A stretch of 64,000 nucleotides of DNA, from NCBI RefSeq assembly GCF_029893805.1, contig NZ_JARXYP010000002.1, positions 6,014,001-6,078,000 on the forward strand. The letters are read 5' to 3'. The number at the start of each line of letters is the position of its first letter. Within the stretch, counting starts at the first letter, position 1. The translations under genes were made by a program, and so were the position numbers. Shown piece after piece: positions 1-7,949 of this stretch. The DNA comes from Streptomyces sp. SAI-135 (GTDB lineage Bacteria > Actinomycetota > Actinomycetes > Streptomycetales > Streptomycetaceae). The notes beneath the pieces were generated by a model. It did not search any database and had not been told where the DNA came from. It saw nothing but the letters and a program-made list of their open reading frames with translations.

Positions 1-43
1 GGTTCCCGAGCTGCCTCAGGAACCGCCTCCACAGCCGTGGGAC

Positions 44-286
44 CTACGCGCTGATCTTCTGCTTCACCTGCGCCAGCGACGGGTTCGTGAGCGTCGAACC
101 GTCGGCGAACAGCACTGTGGGAACCGTCTGGTTCCCGCCGTTCGCCTGCTCCACGAAGGCCGCGGACGCCGGGTCCTGCTCGATGTTGATCTCGGTGTAC
201 GCGATGCCCTCGCGGTCCAGCTGCTTCTTCAGCCGCTGGCAGTAACCGCACCAGGTGGTGCTGTACATCGTCACAGTGCCCTGCAT
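44..286 (-). CDS. mrx1: Mycoredoxin (glutaredoxin-like, Mrx1 type)
   Basis: An 80-residue glutaredoxin-fold protein starting at the ATG that encodes MQGTVTMYS. The redox motif WCGYC puts the catalytic cysteines at residues 13 and 16. The TVPTV stretch with its cis-proline is the usual glutathione or mycothiol contact region. In actinobacteria this family reduces mycothiol-mixed disulfides (S-mycothiolated proteins) in the cytoplasm. The open frame continues 19 codons upstream to another ATG, but glutaredoxins of this type start at about this point. A perfect sigma-R promoter lies 51 bases upstream and supports a thiol-stress role. It is divergent from uvrD2. The family assignment is firm; the exact name follows from the actinobacterial context. 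Confidence 0.88.
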   Translation of the reverse strand: MQGTVTMYSTTWCGYCQRLKKQLDREGIAYTEINIEQDPASAAFVEQANGGNQTVPTVLFADGSTLTNPSLAQVKQKISA

Positions 287-336
287 GTCTCGCGCGCTCC
301 TTCGGTGACTCGGGGGAAGAGGTCCTCCGAGGCGGC

Positions 337-363
337 AACGCACACGGCCGGGACGCCATTCCC
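337..363 (-). promoter_or_regulatory. Sigma-R-type promoter for mycoredoxin
   Basis: Read on the minus strand, GGGAAT (363-358) is followed by exactly 18 bases and then GTT (339-337). This matches the GGGAAT-N18-GTT consensus of the thiol-stress sigma factor SigR. It would place the transcript start near 330, about 45 bases before the mrx1 start codon. Assignment of the sigma factor is inferred from the motif; sigR itself lies at 30.4 kb in this window. Confidence 0.75.
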
Positions 364-470
364 GACCCGGGGTGCCCGGCCGGGTGACGCCTGCCGCATT
401 AGTACGACTGCGGCTACCTGCCTGTGGACAACCGGCTCACCCGTCTCCGCCGACCTGGCAGCATGGCCAT

Positions 471-2667
471 GTGACAGCAGCAACGCACTCCACGCTCTTC
501 CCGCGCACACCGGACTCGGCCGACGCGGTGCTCGAAGGGCTCGACCCCGAACAGCGCGAGGTGGCCACCGCCCTGCACGGGCCGGTGTGCGTACTGGCGG
601 GCGCCGGCACCGGCAAGACCCGGGCCATCACCCACCGCATCGCCTACGGGGTGCGGGCCGGAATCCTCCAGCCCTCCAGCGTGCTCGCCGTCACCTTCAC
701 CAACCGCGCCGCCGGGGAGATGCGCGGGCGGCTGCGCCAGCTGGGGGCCACGGGCGTCCAGGCGCGCACGTTCCACTCGGCGGCCCTGCGCCAGCTCCAG
801 TACTTCTGGCCGAAAGCGGTCGGTGGCTCCATGCCCCGGCTCGTCGACCGCAAGATCCAGCTCGTCGCCGACGCGGCCGCCGCCTGCCGCATCCGCCTCG
901 ACCGGGGCGAGCTGCGGGACGTCACCGGCGAGATCGAGTGGTCCAAGGTCACCCAGACCGTGCCCTCCGACTACGCCCTCGCAGCCGCGAAGGGCCGGCC
1001 GTGAGACCCCGCGCGCCGCGGCCGAGATCGCCCAGCTCTACGCCGCCTACGAGGACCTCAAGCGCGACCGCGCCGTCATCGACTTCGAGGACGTCCTGCT
1101 GCTGACCGTCGCCATCCTGCAGGACCGGCACGACATCGCCGAACAGGTCCGCTCCCAGTACCAGCACTTCGTCGTCGACGAGTACCAGGACGTCAGCCCC
1201 CTCCAGCAGCGCCTGCTGGAGCTGTGGCTCGGGCAGCGCGACAGCCTGTGCGTCGTGGGTGACGCCAGCCAGACGATCTACTCGTTCACTGGCGCAACTC
1301 CCGACCATCTGCTCGACTTCCGCACCCGCCACCCCGGCGCCACCGTCGTCAAGCTGGTCCGCGACTACCGCTCCACCCCCCAGGTCGTCCATCTCGCCAA
1401 CGGCCTACTCGCCCAGGCCCGCGGCCGCGCCGCCGACCACCGGCTGGAACTGATCTCCCAGCGCCGTCCCGGCCCCGAGCCCGTCTACACCGAGTACACC
1501 GACGAGCCCGCCGAGGCCGAGGGCGCCGCCCGGCGCATCCGGGAGCTCATGGACGCGGGCGTCCGGGCCAGCGAGATCGCCGTCCTGTTCCGCACCAACT
1601 CCCAGTCCGAGACCTACGAACAGGCCCTCGCCGACGCCGGAGTGCCCTACCAACTGCGCGGCGCCGAGCGGTTCTTCGACCGGCCCGAGGTGCGCAGGGC
1701 CCTCGTCAACCTCCGGGGCGCGGCCCGCTTCGGCGGCAACGACGCACAGCTGGACGACGTCGTCGACCTGCCCTCCCAGGTGCGTGCCGTGCTGTCGGGC
1801 GAGGGCTGGACCACCGAGCCGCCGGCCGGCTCCGGGGCGGTCAGGGAGCGCTGGGAATCGCTGGCCGCCCTGGTGAACCTCGCGCAGGACTTCGCCGCCG
1901 CCCGCCCCGGTGCCGGACTGAACGACCTGGTGGCCGAGCTCGACGAGCGGGTCAGTGCCCAGCACGCCCCCACCGTCGAGGGCGTCACCCTCGCCTCCCT
2001 GCACTCGGCCAAGGGCCTGGAATGGGATGCCGTGTTCCTGGTCGGTGTCGCCGAGGGCATGATGCCGATCACCTACGCGAAGACCGACGAGCAGATCGAG
2101 GAGGAGCGGCGGCTCCTCTACGTCGGCGTCACCCGCGCCCGCGAGCGACTCCATGTCTCCTGGTCGCTCTCCCGCTCGCCCGGCGGCCGCCCCAACCGCC
2201 GCCCCAGCCGCTTCCTCGACGGGCTGCGCCCCGGCTCCACCGCCACCACGGGACGGACCGCGGGCGGCGGTCCCGGAGGCGTCGAGCGCGGTTTCGCCGG
2301 TGCCGTCAGCGCCGCTCCCCGACGCACCCAGCGCACCCCGGCGCGCTGCCGGGTGTGCGGGCGCACGCTCACCGACGCGGGCGAGATGAAGCTGATGCGT
2401 TGCGAGGACTGCCCCTCCGACATGGACGAGGGGCTCTATGAGCGGCTGCGTGACTGGCGTGCCGTACAGGCCCAGCGCAGCGGACAGCCGGCCTTCTGTG
2501 TCTTCACGGACAAGACCCTGATGGCGATCGCCGAGGCCGTCCCCGACGACGAGCACCAGTTGGCGCGGATCCCGGGCGTCGGCGTGCGCAAGCTCAACCG
2601 CTACGGAGCCGATGTGCTGACCATCTGCGCAGGCCAGGAGATTGCGGAGGAAGAGGACGACGACTGA
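471..2667 (+). pseudogene. uvrD2: ATP-dependent DNA helicase UvrD2, apparent +1 frameshift near 992
   Basis: Superfamily 1 helicase of the actinobacterial UvrD2 type: Walker A AGAGTGKT at residues 43-50, Walker B VVDEYQD, motif III-like VVGDASQTIYSF, and motifs V/VI around LHSAKGLEWD and YVGVTRAR. A four-cysteine ribbon (CRVC and CEDC) and a C-terminal HRDC domain follow. The start is GTG 471 (VTAATHSTLF). The reading frame hits TGA at 1002-1004. The rest of the conserved protein resumes one frame over, immediately after a GGG run at 992-994 where GG would keep the frame (AAAKAGRETPR). With one base removed the protein is 731 residues, normal for UvrD2. Either a sequencing error or a real lesion; the family is essential in mycobacteria, which favours an error. 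Confidence 0.88.
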
Positions 2668-2680
2668 TCCCAACTCGTCG

Positions 2681-2720
2681 AAAAAATAGTTTGCGCATGC
2701 CCCAGCAATCCCCATAGGTT
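2681..2720 (+). promoter_or_regulatory. Candidate WhiB7-autoregulated promoter of whiB7
   Basis: An A-run (AAAAAATAG, 2682-2689) lies directly upstream of a -35-like TTGCGC (2691-2696), followed by an 18-base spacer and a -10-like TAGGTT (2715-2720). An AT-rich block abutting the -35 box is the described hallmark of promoters activated by WhiB7/WblC through its AT-hook. A start near 2727 would give a leader of about 610 bases before whiB7. No experiment supports this here. Confidence 0.65.
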
Positions 2721-2836
2721 CTTAGCCACGGGGACGGAGGCCTTCTCGGAGGCCCCGATTCCGTGTTCTACTTGCATTTCCGCCGGACAGCGGCTCGCAC
2801 CGCCGTCCCCAGAGACGCCGAGAGGAGGCGATTGAA

Positions 2837-3160
2837 GTGATCAGCATCAACAGCACCAAGGCCATCAGCACCGCCAAAATGACCGATCGCTCGGTCGTCT
2901 CCGCGTGCATGCTCGGCGTTTCGAACCTGGGCACCGGTGTGTCCGGCATTCCTGCCGTGCGTCCGGCGTCCTCCATGTCTCTCGCGGTCCTTCCCGTCCG
3001 TGAGCGCAATGAGCGACCGACCAAGGCACTGGAAGCAGTAGTGGCACAGGCGCATGCCTATGCCTTTGCGGCGGCCGGTGCCGGATTCCGGAAGCAGACG
3101 ACGCAGCACCACCTGATGTGGGCCTTCCGTGGGCCAGAACCCTGGAGTGATCCAGCCTGA
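2837..3160 (+). CDS. Upstream ORF in the whiB7 leader (107 aa)
   Basis: A GTG start at 2837 follows a strong Shine-Dalgarno AGGAGG (2823-2828). The product has no recognisable domain: a low-complexity, serine- and alanine-rich N half, then a segment around TKALEAVVAQAHAYAFA that I recall being conserved among streptomycetes. The stop codon (3158-3160) lies inside the left arm of a perfect 8-bp hairpin and 25 bases before an intrinsic terminator. Upstream ORFs of this kind are known to control whiB7/wblC by transcription attenuation: slow translation under antibiotic stress lets polymerase read through. I therefore infer a regulatory leader ORF rather than an enzyme. Confidence 0.75.
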   Translation: MISINSTKAISTAKMTDRSVVSACMLGVSNLGTGVSGIPAVRPASSMSLAVLPVRERNERPTKALEAVVAQAHAYAFAAAGAGFRKQTTQHHLMWAFRGPEPWSDPA

Positions 3161-3173
3161 TCGCCGATCAGGC
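3155..3173 (+). promoter_or_regulatory. Hairpin overlapping the uORF stop codon
   Basis: GCCTGATC (3155-3162) and GATCAGGC (3166-3173) form a perfect 8-bp stem with a GCC loop. A ribosome terminating at the uORF stop would melt this hairpin, so it may participate in the switch that decides whether the downstream terminator forms. Function is inferred from position only. Confidence 0.5.
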
Positions 3174-3184
3174 CGGCGCCTTCA

Positions 3185-3226
3185 GGGCCGCGGAACCCCA
3201 TCCGGGATCCGCGGCCCTTCTGTTTT
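3185..3226 (+). terminator. Intrinsic terminator / attenuator between uORF and whiB7
   Basis: GGGCCGCGGA (3185-3194) pairs perfectly with TCCGCGGCCC (3208-3217), a 10-bp GC-rich stem, followed by the U-rich tract TTCTGTTTT (3218-3226). It sits inside the whiB7 leader, 110 bases before the whiB7 start codon. It would stop whiB7 transcription unless overcome, so it is most likely a conditional attenuator. Confidence 0.75.
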
Positions 3227-3336
3227 CCCCGAACGGGGAGAGCGGAGCGAAGGGGCCTCGGGACAAGAAAAGAACCCGGTACCAAGCGACTACCGGTCCC
3301 ACAGGGCCGGACCGAACAGACGAGGAAGACGAAACC

Positions 3337-3705
3337 GTGCAACTCGAAGCGCACGCCCCGTCCGTACCGCCTTCCGAAACGATCCCCCCGCCCGGCCTCA
3401 CGGAGGACTCCACCTTGATCCCGCTCACCGCGCTCACCGCGCTCGACGACGCCATCGAGAACCTCGGCGTACCCGTCCCCTGCCGTTCCTACGACCCGGA
3501 GGTCTTCTTCGCCGAGTCGCCGGCCGACGTCGAGTACGCCAAGTCCCTCTGCCGCACCTGCCCGCTGATGGAGGCCTGCCTCGCCGGCGCCAAGGAGCGG
3601 CGTGAGCCCTGGGGCGTCTGGGGTGGAGAGCTGTTCGTCCAGGGTGTCGTCGTCGCCCGGAAGCGGCCGCGTGGTCGCCCGCGCAAGAACCCGGTCACGG
3701 CATGA
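3337..3705 (+). CDS. whiB7: WhiB-family regulator WhiB7/WblC
   Basis: A 122-residue WhiB protein. The Fe-S cluster cysteines are at 49, 72, 75 and 81, the GVWGGE turn is at 93-98, and an AT-hook RGRP at 112-115 lies in a basic tail. The AT-hook after the turn distinguishes WhiB7 (called WblC in Streptomyces) from other WhiB proteins. It binds the primary sigma factor and activates intrinsic resistance genes in response to ribosome-targeting antibiotics. The GTG start at 3337 is preceded by GAGGAAG. The long leader with uORF and terminator, plus an A-rich promoter, indicate autoregulated attenuation. It is followed with ATGA overlap by a small basic protein gene. Confidence 0.92.
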   Translation: MQLEAHAPSVPPSETIPPPGLTEDSTLIPLTALTALDDAIENLGVPVPCRSYDPEVFFAESPADVEYAKSLCRTCPLMEACLAGAKERREPWGVWGGELFVQGVVVARKRPRGRPRKNPVTA

Positions 3706-4025
3706 ACACCGCAGGAACGATCGACCGCCCCCTCACGAACGACCCCACGAAGCAGGCCCCGATGAAGCCGTCCACCAGCGAGCCCGCCGGCTCCGCGATC
3801 CCAGACTTCACTTCCACCGACGCGAACGACTCGCGTCAGAACAGGACCCGAGAGATGCAACTCATCCCAGAAGCCCTGGCTCGCGCGCATATGCGCGACC
3901 GGCTGCATGAGGCCGAGCAGGAACGCCGGGCGATCCGCCTGGTGACCGCCCGCCGGATGCAGCGCCGGGCCGAGCGCGCCTCGCTGCGTGCTCGCCGTGC
4001 GCTCGCCATGGCCGTCATGCAGTAA
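3702..4025 (+). CDS. Small basic hypothetical protein downstream of whiB7
   Basis: A 107-residue protein whose ATG overlaps the whiB7 stop codon (ATGA), indicating translational coupling. The N half is disordered in appearance (Thr, Pro, Ser rich). The C half, from an internal ATG at codon 52 (MQLIPEALARAHM), is strongly helical and arginine-rich with HEAEQERR and RRMQRRAERASLRARR, suggesting a nucleic-acid or ribosome contact or a coiled helix. The true start may be that internal methionine, giving about 56 residues. No family with a known function was recognised. It would be co-expressed with whiB7 under antibiotic stress. Confidence 0.6.
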   Translation: MNTAGTIDRPLTNDPTKQAPMKPSTSEPAGSAIPDFTSTDANDSRQNRTREMQLIPEALARAHMRDRLHEAEQERRAIRLVTARRMQRRAERASLRARRALAMAVMQ

Positions 4026-4041
4026 CACGACCCGGTAGTTC

Positions 4042-4081
4042 CCGCGGGGGTCGGTCCGTCCGAACGGACCGGCCCCCGCGG
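4042..4081 (+). terminator. Strong hairpin terminator after the whiB7 operon
   Basis: CCGCGGGGG with GGTCCGT forms a long stem with ACGGACC and CCCCCGCGG around a CCGA loop, about 17 pairs with one bulge. There is no clear U-tract, which is common for Streptomyces terminators. Confidence 0.65.
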
Positions 4082-4127
4082 TGCGTTGTGCGGGCCGAAC
4101 CGTCGGGTCGGACGTTATCGTCGCCGG

Positions 4128-4376
4128 GTGACAAGTCCTCCCGGAGACCACGGGCACGACGGAGACCACGGGCACGACGGAGGTCCCAGCGGCGGCGGCG
4201 AGACCGAGACGAAGCCGCCGCCCCTCGTCTGCGCCCGCTGCGGCACGCCGGCCGAGGGCCCACCGCCCACCTGGACCTGCTCCGTGGAGAACGGCGTCCG
4301 CCAGTACTTCTGCGACACCTGCTCCCGGGAGAACCTGCGGGCCATCGAGGGGCGGCTCGACTCGGCCTGGTGGTAG
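4128..4376 (+). CDS. Small zinc-ribbon protein (82 aa)
   Basis: The GTG start at 4128 gives VTSPPGDHGHDG. The N-terminus contains an 18-bp tandem duplication (4143-4178) that encodes the repeated HDGDHG sequence. Two CxxC knuckles, CARC and CDTC, about 26 residues apart with a further cysteine between them, form a zinc-ribbon-like fold. The C-terminal motif SRENLRAIEGRLDSAWW is typical of a small protein widespread in actinomycetes with no assigned function. It converges on the UbiB-like kinase gene, 22 bases away. The family is not functionally characterised as far as I know. Confidence 0.7.
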   Translation: MTSPPGDHGHDGDHGHDGGPSGGGETETKPPPLVCARCGTPAEGPPPTWTCSVENGVRQYFCDTCSRENLRAIEGRLDSAWW

Positions 4377-4398
4377 GCCGGGCCGACGTCGACCCGGC

Positions 4399-5766
4399 TC
4401 AGGCCTCCGCGGCCTCCTGCTCGTCCTCGTCCTCCTCCGGCAGGAACCCCGGCAGCCACTCCTCCAGCTCCTCACGCAGCCGGACCGTCGCACCCAGCTG
4501 GCACAGGACGCCGATGGTGCTCAGCGTGACCCGGTGGATCAGCAGGTACGCCGGGGGCAGGTTGAGCTGTTTGCCCAGCTGGTGGGCGGGGGAGCGGGGG
4601 TCGGCGATCCGGGCGGCCTGGCTGCGCATCCAGCCGCGGGTGAAGGTGAACTCGTCGACCTCGGCCGGTTCGATGATGGGCAGGAGGTAGTCGAGGACGG
4701 CGTCCGGCTCCAGCTCTATGGACTCCTTGACGAAGCCCTCCGTGCAGAGCAGCTCGTAGACCGCCTCCGCCTCGCCGTCCAGCGTCATGCTCAGGCAGGT
4801 GCCGATGGTGTCCGGAAGACCGCCCGGGAGCCGGTCGACCGTGCCGAAGTCCAGGACGCCCAGACGCCAGTCGTCCTCGCCGTCCGGTCCGCCGGGCAGG
4901 AGCCGGAAGTTGCCCGGGTGCGGGTCGGCGTGCAGCAGGCCGGTGCGGGCGGGGCCGGAGAACAGGAACCGGGCCAGGAGCTGCCCGGCGCGGTCGCGCT
5001 GCTCCTGGGTGCCGTCGGAGATCACCTCCGACAGGGGCACCCCGTCGATCCACTCGGTGATCAGGACCTGGTCGCTCTGGTGGACCACGGCCGGCACCAC
5101 GACGTCCGGATCGTCCGCGAACTCCTCGGCATGGGCCTGCTGGGCCTGTGCCTCCAGGCCGTAGTCGAGCTCCTCCGAGACCCGGTCGCGCAGCTCGGTG
5201 ATCAGGGGCTTGATGTCGATGCCGGGGACCAGGGGCCCCAACAGGCGGGCGAACCGCCCCAGTTGGTTCAGGTCGGACAGCAGGGCCTCACCGGCCCCCG
5301 GGTACTGGACCTTGACCGCCACCTCGCGCCCGTCGTGCCACACGGCCCGGTGCACTTGGCCGATCGACGCCGCGGCGGAGGGCTTGTCGTCGAACTCGGC
5401 GAACAGCTCCTGCCAGTCCTCGCCCAGCCGCTCCTCCAGCACCGTGTGCACGGTGCGGGTCGGCATCGGTGGCGCCGCTTCCTGGAGCTTGGTCAGGGCC
5501 GCGCGGTACGGACCCGCGACCTCCTCGGGGAGCGCCGACTCGAAGACGGACAGGGCCTGGCCGAACTTCATGGCCCCGCCCTTCAGCTCCCCGAGCACCT
5601 TGAACAACTGGTCCGCGGTGCGCTGCTGCAGCTCGCGGCCGACGATCTCCGCGGACTCGCCCACGATCCGCTTGCCGAGTCCCCAGGTGGCCCGCCCGGC
5701 GAAGCCGAGCGGGAGCGCGGCGAGCTTGGCGGTCCGGGTGACCGCCTTCCGGGGAAGATCAGACAT
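4399..5766 (-). CDS. ABC1/UbiB (AarF) family atypical kinase
   Basis: A 455-residue UbiB-like protein. The family signatures appear in order: KxGQ motif (MKFGQ), an alanine-rich nucleotide loop AAASIGQVH in place of the usual glycine-rich loop, the invariant lysine in VAVKVQYPG, HADPHPGNF (catalytic loop) and LDFG (metal-binding DFG). These proteins support coenzyme Q or other isoprenoid lipid metabolism, and their kinase activity is restrained by the KxGQ insert. In menaquinone-using actinobacteria the substrate is unknown. Its start overlaps the ThiF-like gene's stop by 8 bases, so the two are translationally coupled. A C-terminal acidic tail (EEDEDEQEAAEA) is notable. Confidence 0.85.
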   Translation of the reverse strand: MSDLPRKAVTRTAKLAALPLGFAGRATWGLGKRIVGESAEIVGRELQQRTADQLFKVLGELKGGAMKFGQALSVFESALPEEVAGPYRAALTKLQEAAPPMPTRTVHTVLEERLGEDWQELFAEFDDKPSAAASIGQVHRAVWHDGREVAVKVQYPGAGEALLSDLNQLGRFARLLGPLVPGIDIKPLITELRDRVSEELDYGLEAQAQQAHAEEFADDPDVVVPAVVHQSDQVLITEWIDGVPLSEVISDGTQEQRDRAGQLLARFLFSGPARTGLLHADPHPGNFRLLPGGPDGEDDWRLGVLDFGTVDRLPGGLPDTIGTCLSMTLDGEAEAVYELLCTEGFVKESIELEPDAVLDYLLPIIEPAEVDEFTFTRGWMRSQAARIADPRSPAHQLGKQLNLPPAYLLIHRVTLSTIGVLCQLGATVRLREELEEWLPGFLPEEDEDEQEAAEA

Positions 5767-7006
5767 GCGCCCTCCAGGTCCCAGCCGGCCGTGGCGCGGT
5801 TGCCTCGCGGCACAACTCCTCCGACGACCGTTGCTCCGACATTGTCTCGTGCGCAGCCTCCTCCTTGGAGGTGTGTTCTCCCTTACCTTTCTCCGCGGCC
5901 CCGCACGGGCATGCCGGATGCGGCAGGACCGGGCGCGCGTGCCAGGTCAGACCGGGCAGCGAGACCTCCCAGCGGGCGCCCGCGCCGGACGGGACCCGCC
6001 CGTCCAGGAAGGCCAGGGCGTGCGCGGCCGCGAGGCCGGCGACCGTCATGGCCAGGGCCAGGTCGCAAGGGCGTGCCGGAAGCCTTCTGCTGCCCGAGCG
6101 CCACTGGGCCACCAGCCTGGGCCAGGCCGGGTCGCGGTCGGCCCGCGTCTCGTGGAGACAGCCGGCGCAGCCCGTCTCGCCCGGCAGGACGAGGGGGCCG
6201 ACCACTCCCGTCGCCTCGACCACACCGGCGTACAGATGAGGGGTGCCGGAGCGGACGAGGGGCTCGCCGGCGGCCGGGGCGGGCGCGTGGACGTCGACGT
6301 CGTCCCGCGGGGCGAGGACGACCAGGGAGAACCCGGGGTCGTCCGCCGTCACCGAGGCCCGGGAGCCCTGACGCGGTGGCCGTCCCGGAGCCGCCGCGGA
6401 GACCGCCCGGCGGGCGGCGAGGTCCCTGCGGTCGCCGACGGCGGCCGCGGGCAGCCCGCCCGGGGCGACGTCCCCCGGCTCGACCAGGCCGCCGTCCCGC
6501 ACGTCGACCTCTCCGACACCGGCCCCCGAGAGCAGCGCGGCCAGCGCCACGCCCACCCGGCCGGCCCCTCTGACCTGCACCCGCAGTGCGCGGCGGGCCG
6601 CCAGGAGTCGCATCGCGTCACCCGGTTCCGAGGTGGTCAGCGAGAGGGACGCCAGGTCGGGTGCCAGCCGGTCGAGGACCTTCTTGTTCTCCCGCAGCGC
6701 GTCCGCGGCCGGCCCGCCGCCCCTCGCGTCGTCGACGAGCCCGGCCCGCGCCAGCCGTCCCACCAGCGTGTCGACATGGCCGTCGGGCAGATCCATACGG
6801 CGGGCCTCCTCCCGCAGCAGCGGCAGGCCGCGCGTGCCGTTGAGCAGGTCGAGGAAGCTGCCCGTCGCCGTGTCGACCGGGCCCAGCGTCAGCGCGTGCG
6901 CCGGGGTCATCCCGAACTGCACGGTGTTGAGGTCGCGCCAGCCGCGCCGGAACGCGGGCTTCATCCGCGGAACCATGGTGTGCGCGTGCGGAACCACTGC
7001 TTGCAT
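5759..7006 (-). CDS. E1/ThiF-like adenylyltransferase-fold protein with RRE-like N-terminus
   Basis: About 415 residues from the ATG at 7006; alternative starts are at 6975 and 6964. The N-terminal 100 residues (VQFGMTP, GPVDTATG, FLDLLNGTRG) resemble the leader-recognition region of ocin-ThiF proteins. Then comes a Rossmann nucleotide loop VRGAGRVGVALA, an acidic VDVRDGGLVEPGD strand, a CxxC (GCAGC) and a C-terminal CPC. The two cysteine pairs fit the structural zinc of E1-like proteins. No E1-type catalytic cysteine is obvious. It probably adenylates, or formerly adenylated, a peptide or protein carboxylate. It is coupled to the UbiB-like gene and divergent from the YgjP peptidase. No RiPP precursor was found nearby. 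Confidence 0.7.
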   Translation of the reverse strand: MQAVVPHAHTMVPRMKPAFRRGWRDLNTVQFGMTPAHALTLGPVDTATGSFLDLLNGTRGLPLLREEARRMDLPDGHVDTLVGRLARAGLVDDARGGGPAADALRENKKVLDRLAPDLASLSLTTSEPGDAMRLLAARRALRVQVRGAGRVGVALAALLSGAGVGEVDVRDGGLVEPGDVAPGGLPAAAVGDRRDLAARRAVSAAAPGRPPRQGSRASVTADDPGFSLVVLAPRDDVDVHAPAPAAGEPLVRSGTPHLYAGVVEATGVVGPLVLPGETGCAGCLHETRADRDPAWPRLVAQWRSGSRRLPARPCDLALAMTVAGLAAAHALAFLDGRVPSGAGARWEVSLPGLTWHARPVLPHPACPCGAAEKGKGEHTSKEEAAHETMSEQRSSEELCREATAPRPAGTWRAHV

Positions 7007-7237
7007 GACAGGCCCCCGTAGCCCTCGTAGAACGTCCCCGTCCGCCGCCGGAGCCCGGGCGACGGTCGGTCGCGGCCGTGGCGGCGATGCCAGCATGCCC
7101 CGAGCCGCGGGACGGGTGCCGAAAGTTGTCCACAGGTGAGGAGTATTCGTCGTACAAATCGGACGCATGGCGGGCGATCGGAACCGAACCGTCCCGGAGT
7201 CGGGACTTCCCCCAGGTGCAGCGGGTAACGTCGGGGC

Positions 7238-7834
7238 GTGCCCGCCGACCCACTGCACAGCGCCGGAACGCCACAGCGCAGCACGACGAGCCTGCCGCCG
7301 AGCGGCTCGGTGGCGAGCGCGATCGAGGTGCGCAGGAGCAGCCGCCGTCGCCGGACGGTCTCCGCGTACCGCGAGGGCGATCGCACCGTCGTGCTCATCC
7401 CTGCCCGGATGTCCGAGGCGGAGGAGCAGCGCTGGGTGAGCGTCATGCTCGACAAGCTGGCCGCCCAGGAGAGCAAGCGGGTCCTCGGCGACAGCGAGCT
7501 CTCCGAGCGCGCCCAGCGGCTGTCGGCCCAGTACTTCGACGGCCGGGCACGGCCCGCCTCGGTCCGCTGGGTCACCAACCAGAACACCCGCTGGGGTTCG
7601 TGCACCCCGTCCGAGGGCAGCATCCGGCTCTCGCACCGGCTCCAGGGCATGCCGGAGTACGTCGTCGACTACGTCCTGCTCCATGAGCTCGCCCATCTGC
7701 TCGTGCCCGGCCACGGGCCCCGTTTCTGGCGGTTGCTGGAGGCCTATCCGCGCACCGAGCGGGCCAAGGGCTACCTCGAGGGCGTGGTCGCCGCGGACCG
7801 GTTGCCGCATCTCTCGGACGTCCGCGGAGAGTGA
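7238..7834 (+). CDS. YgjP-type (WLM/M48-like) zinc metallopeptidase
   Basis: A 198-residue protein starting at GTG 7238 (VPADPLHSAG). The zinc motif HELAH lies in VDYVLLHELAHLLVPGHGPRFW, and the downstream histidine in GHGPRFW is the third ligand. Upstream, RWGSCTPS is a signature of the YgjP/DUF45 family. No signal peptide, so cytosolic. YgjP proteins are related to the WLM/SprT-like zincins, several of which act on protein adducts or ubiquitin-like conjugates; no substrate is known here. It is divergent from the ThiF/UbiB pair across a 231-base gap and lies upstream of the TerD-AIM24 gene. Confidence 0.83.
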   Translation: MPADPLHSAGTPQRSTTSLPPSGSVASAIEVRRSSRRRRTVSAYREGDRTVVLIPARMSEAEEQRWVSVMLDKLAAQESKRVLGDSELSERAQRLSAQYFDGRARPASVRWVTNQNTRWGSCTPSEGSIRLSHRLQGMPEYVVDYVLLHELAHLLVPGHGPRFWRLLEAYPRTERAKGYLEGVVAADRLPHLSDVRGE

Positions 7835-7949
7835 CCGACGACCCGAACGGGTTTTTGTACCGGATCTGTACCGACCTCCACCGGTGTCCGAGTTTGCCGT
7901 TAGCCTGTCGCGACGCACTCGCATTCGGGATGGGGGACGGTCGTTACGC

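Noticed and set aside
985..1010. Programmed ribosomal frameshift in uvrD2
   Set aside because: No slippery heptamer or downstream pseudoknot is evident, and the family is not known to use recoding. A simple indel is more likely.
4534..6573. 679-codon plus-strand frame opposite the UbiB- and ThiF-like genes
   Set aside because: Antisense to two recognised families; arginine- and proline-rich with no motif.
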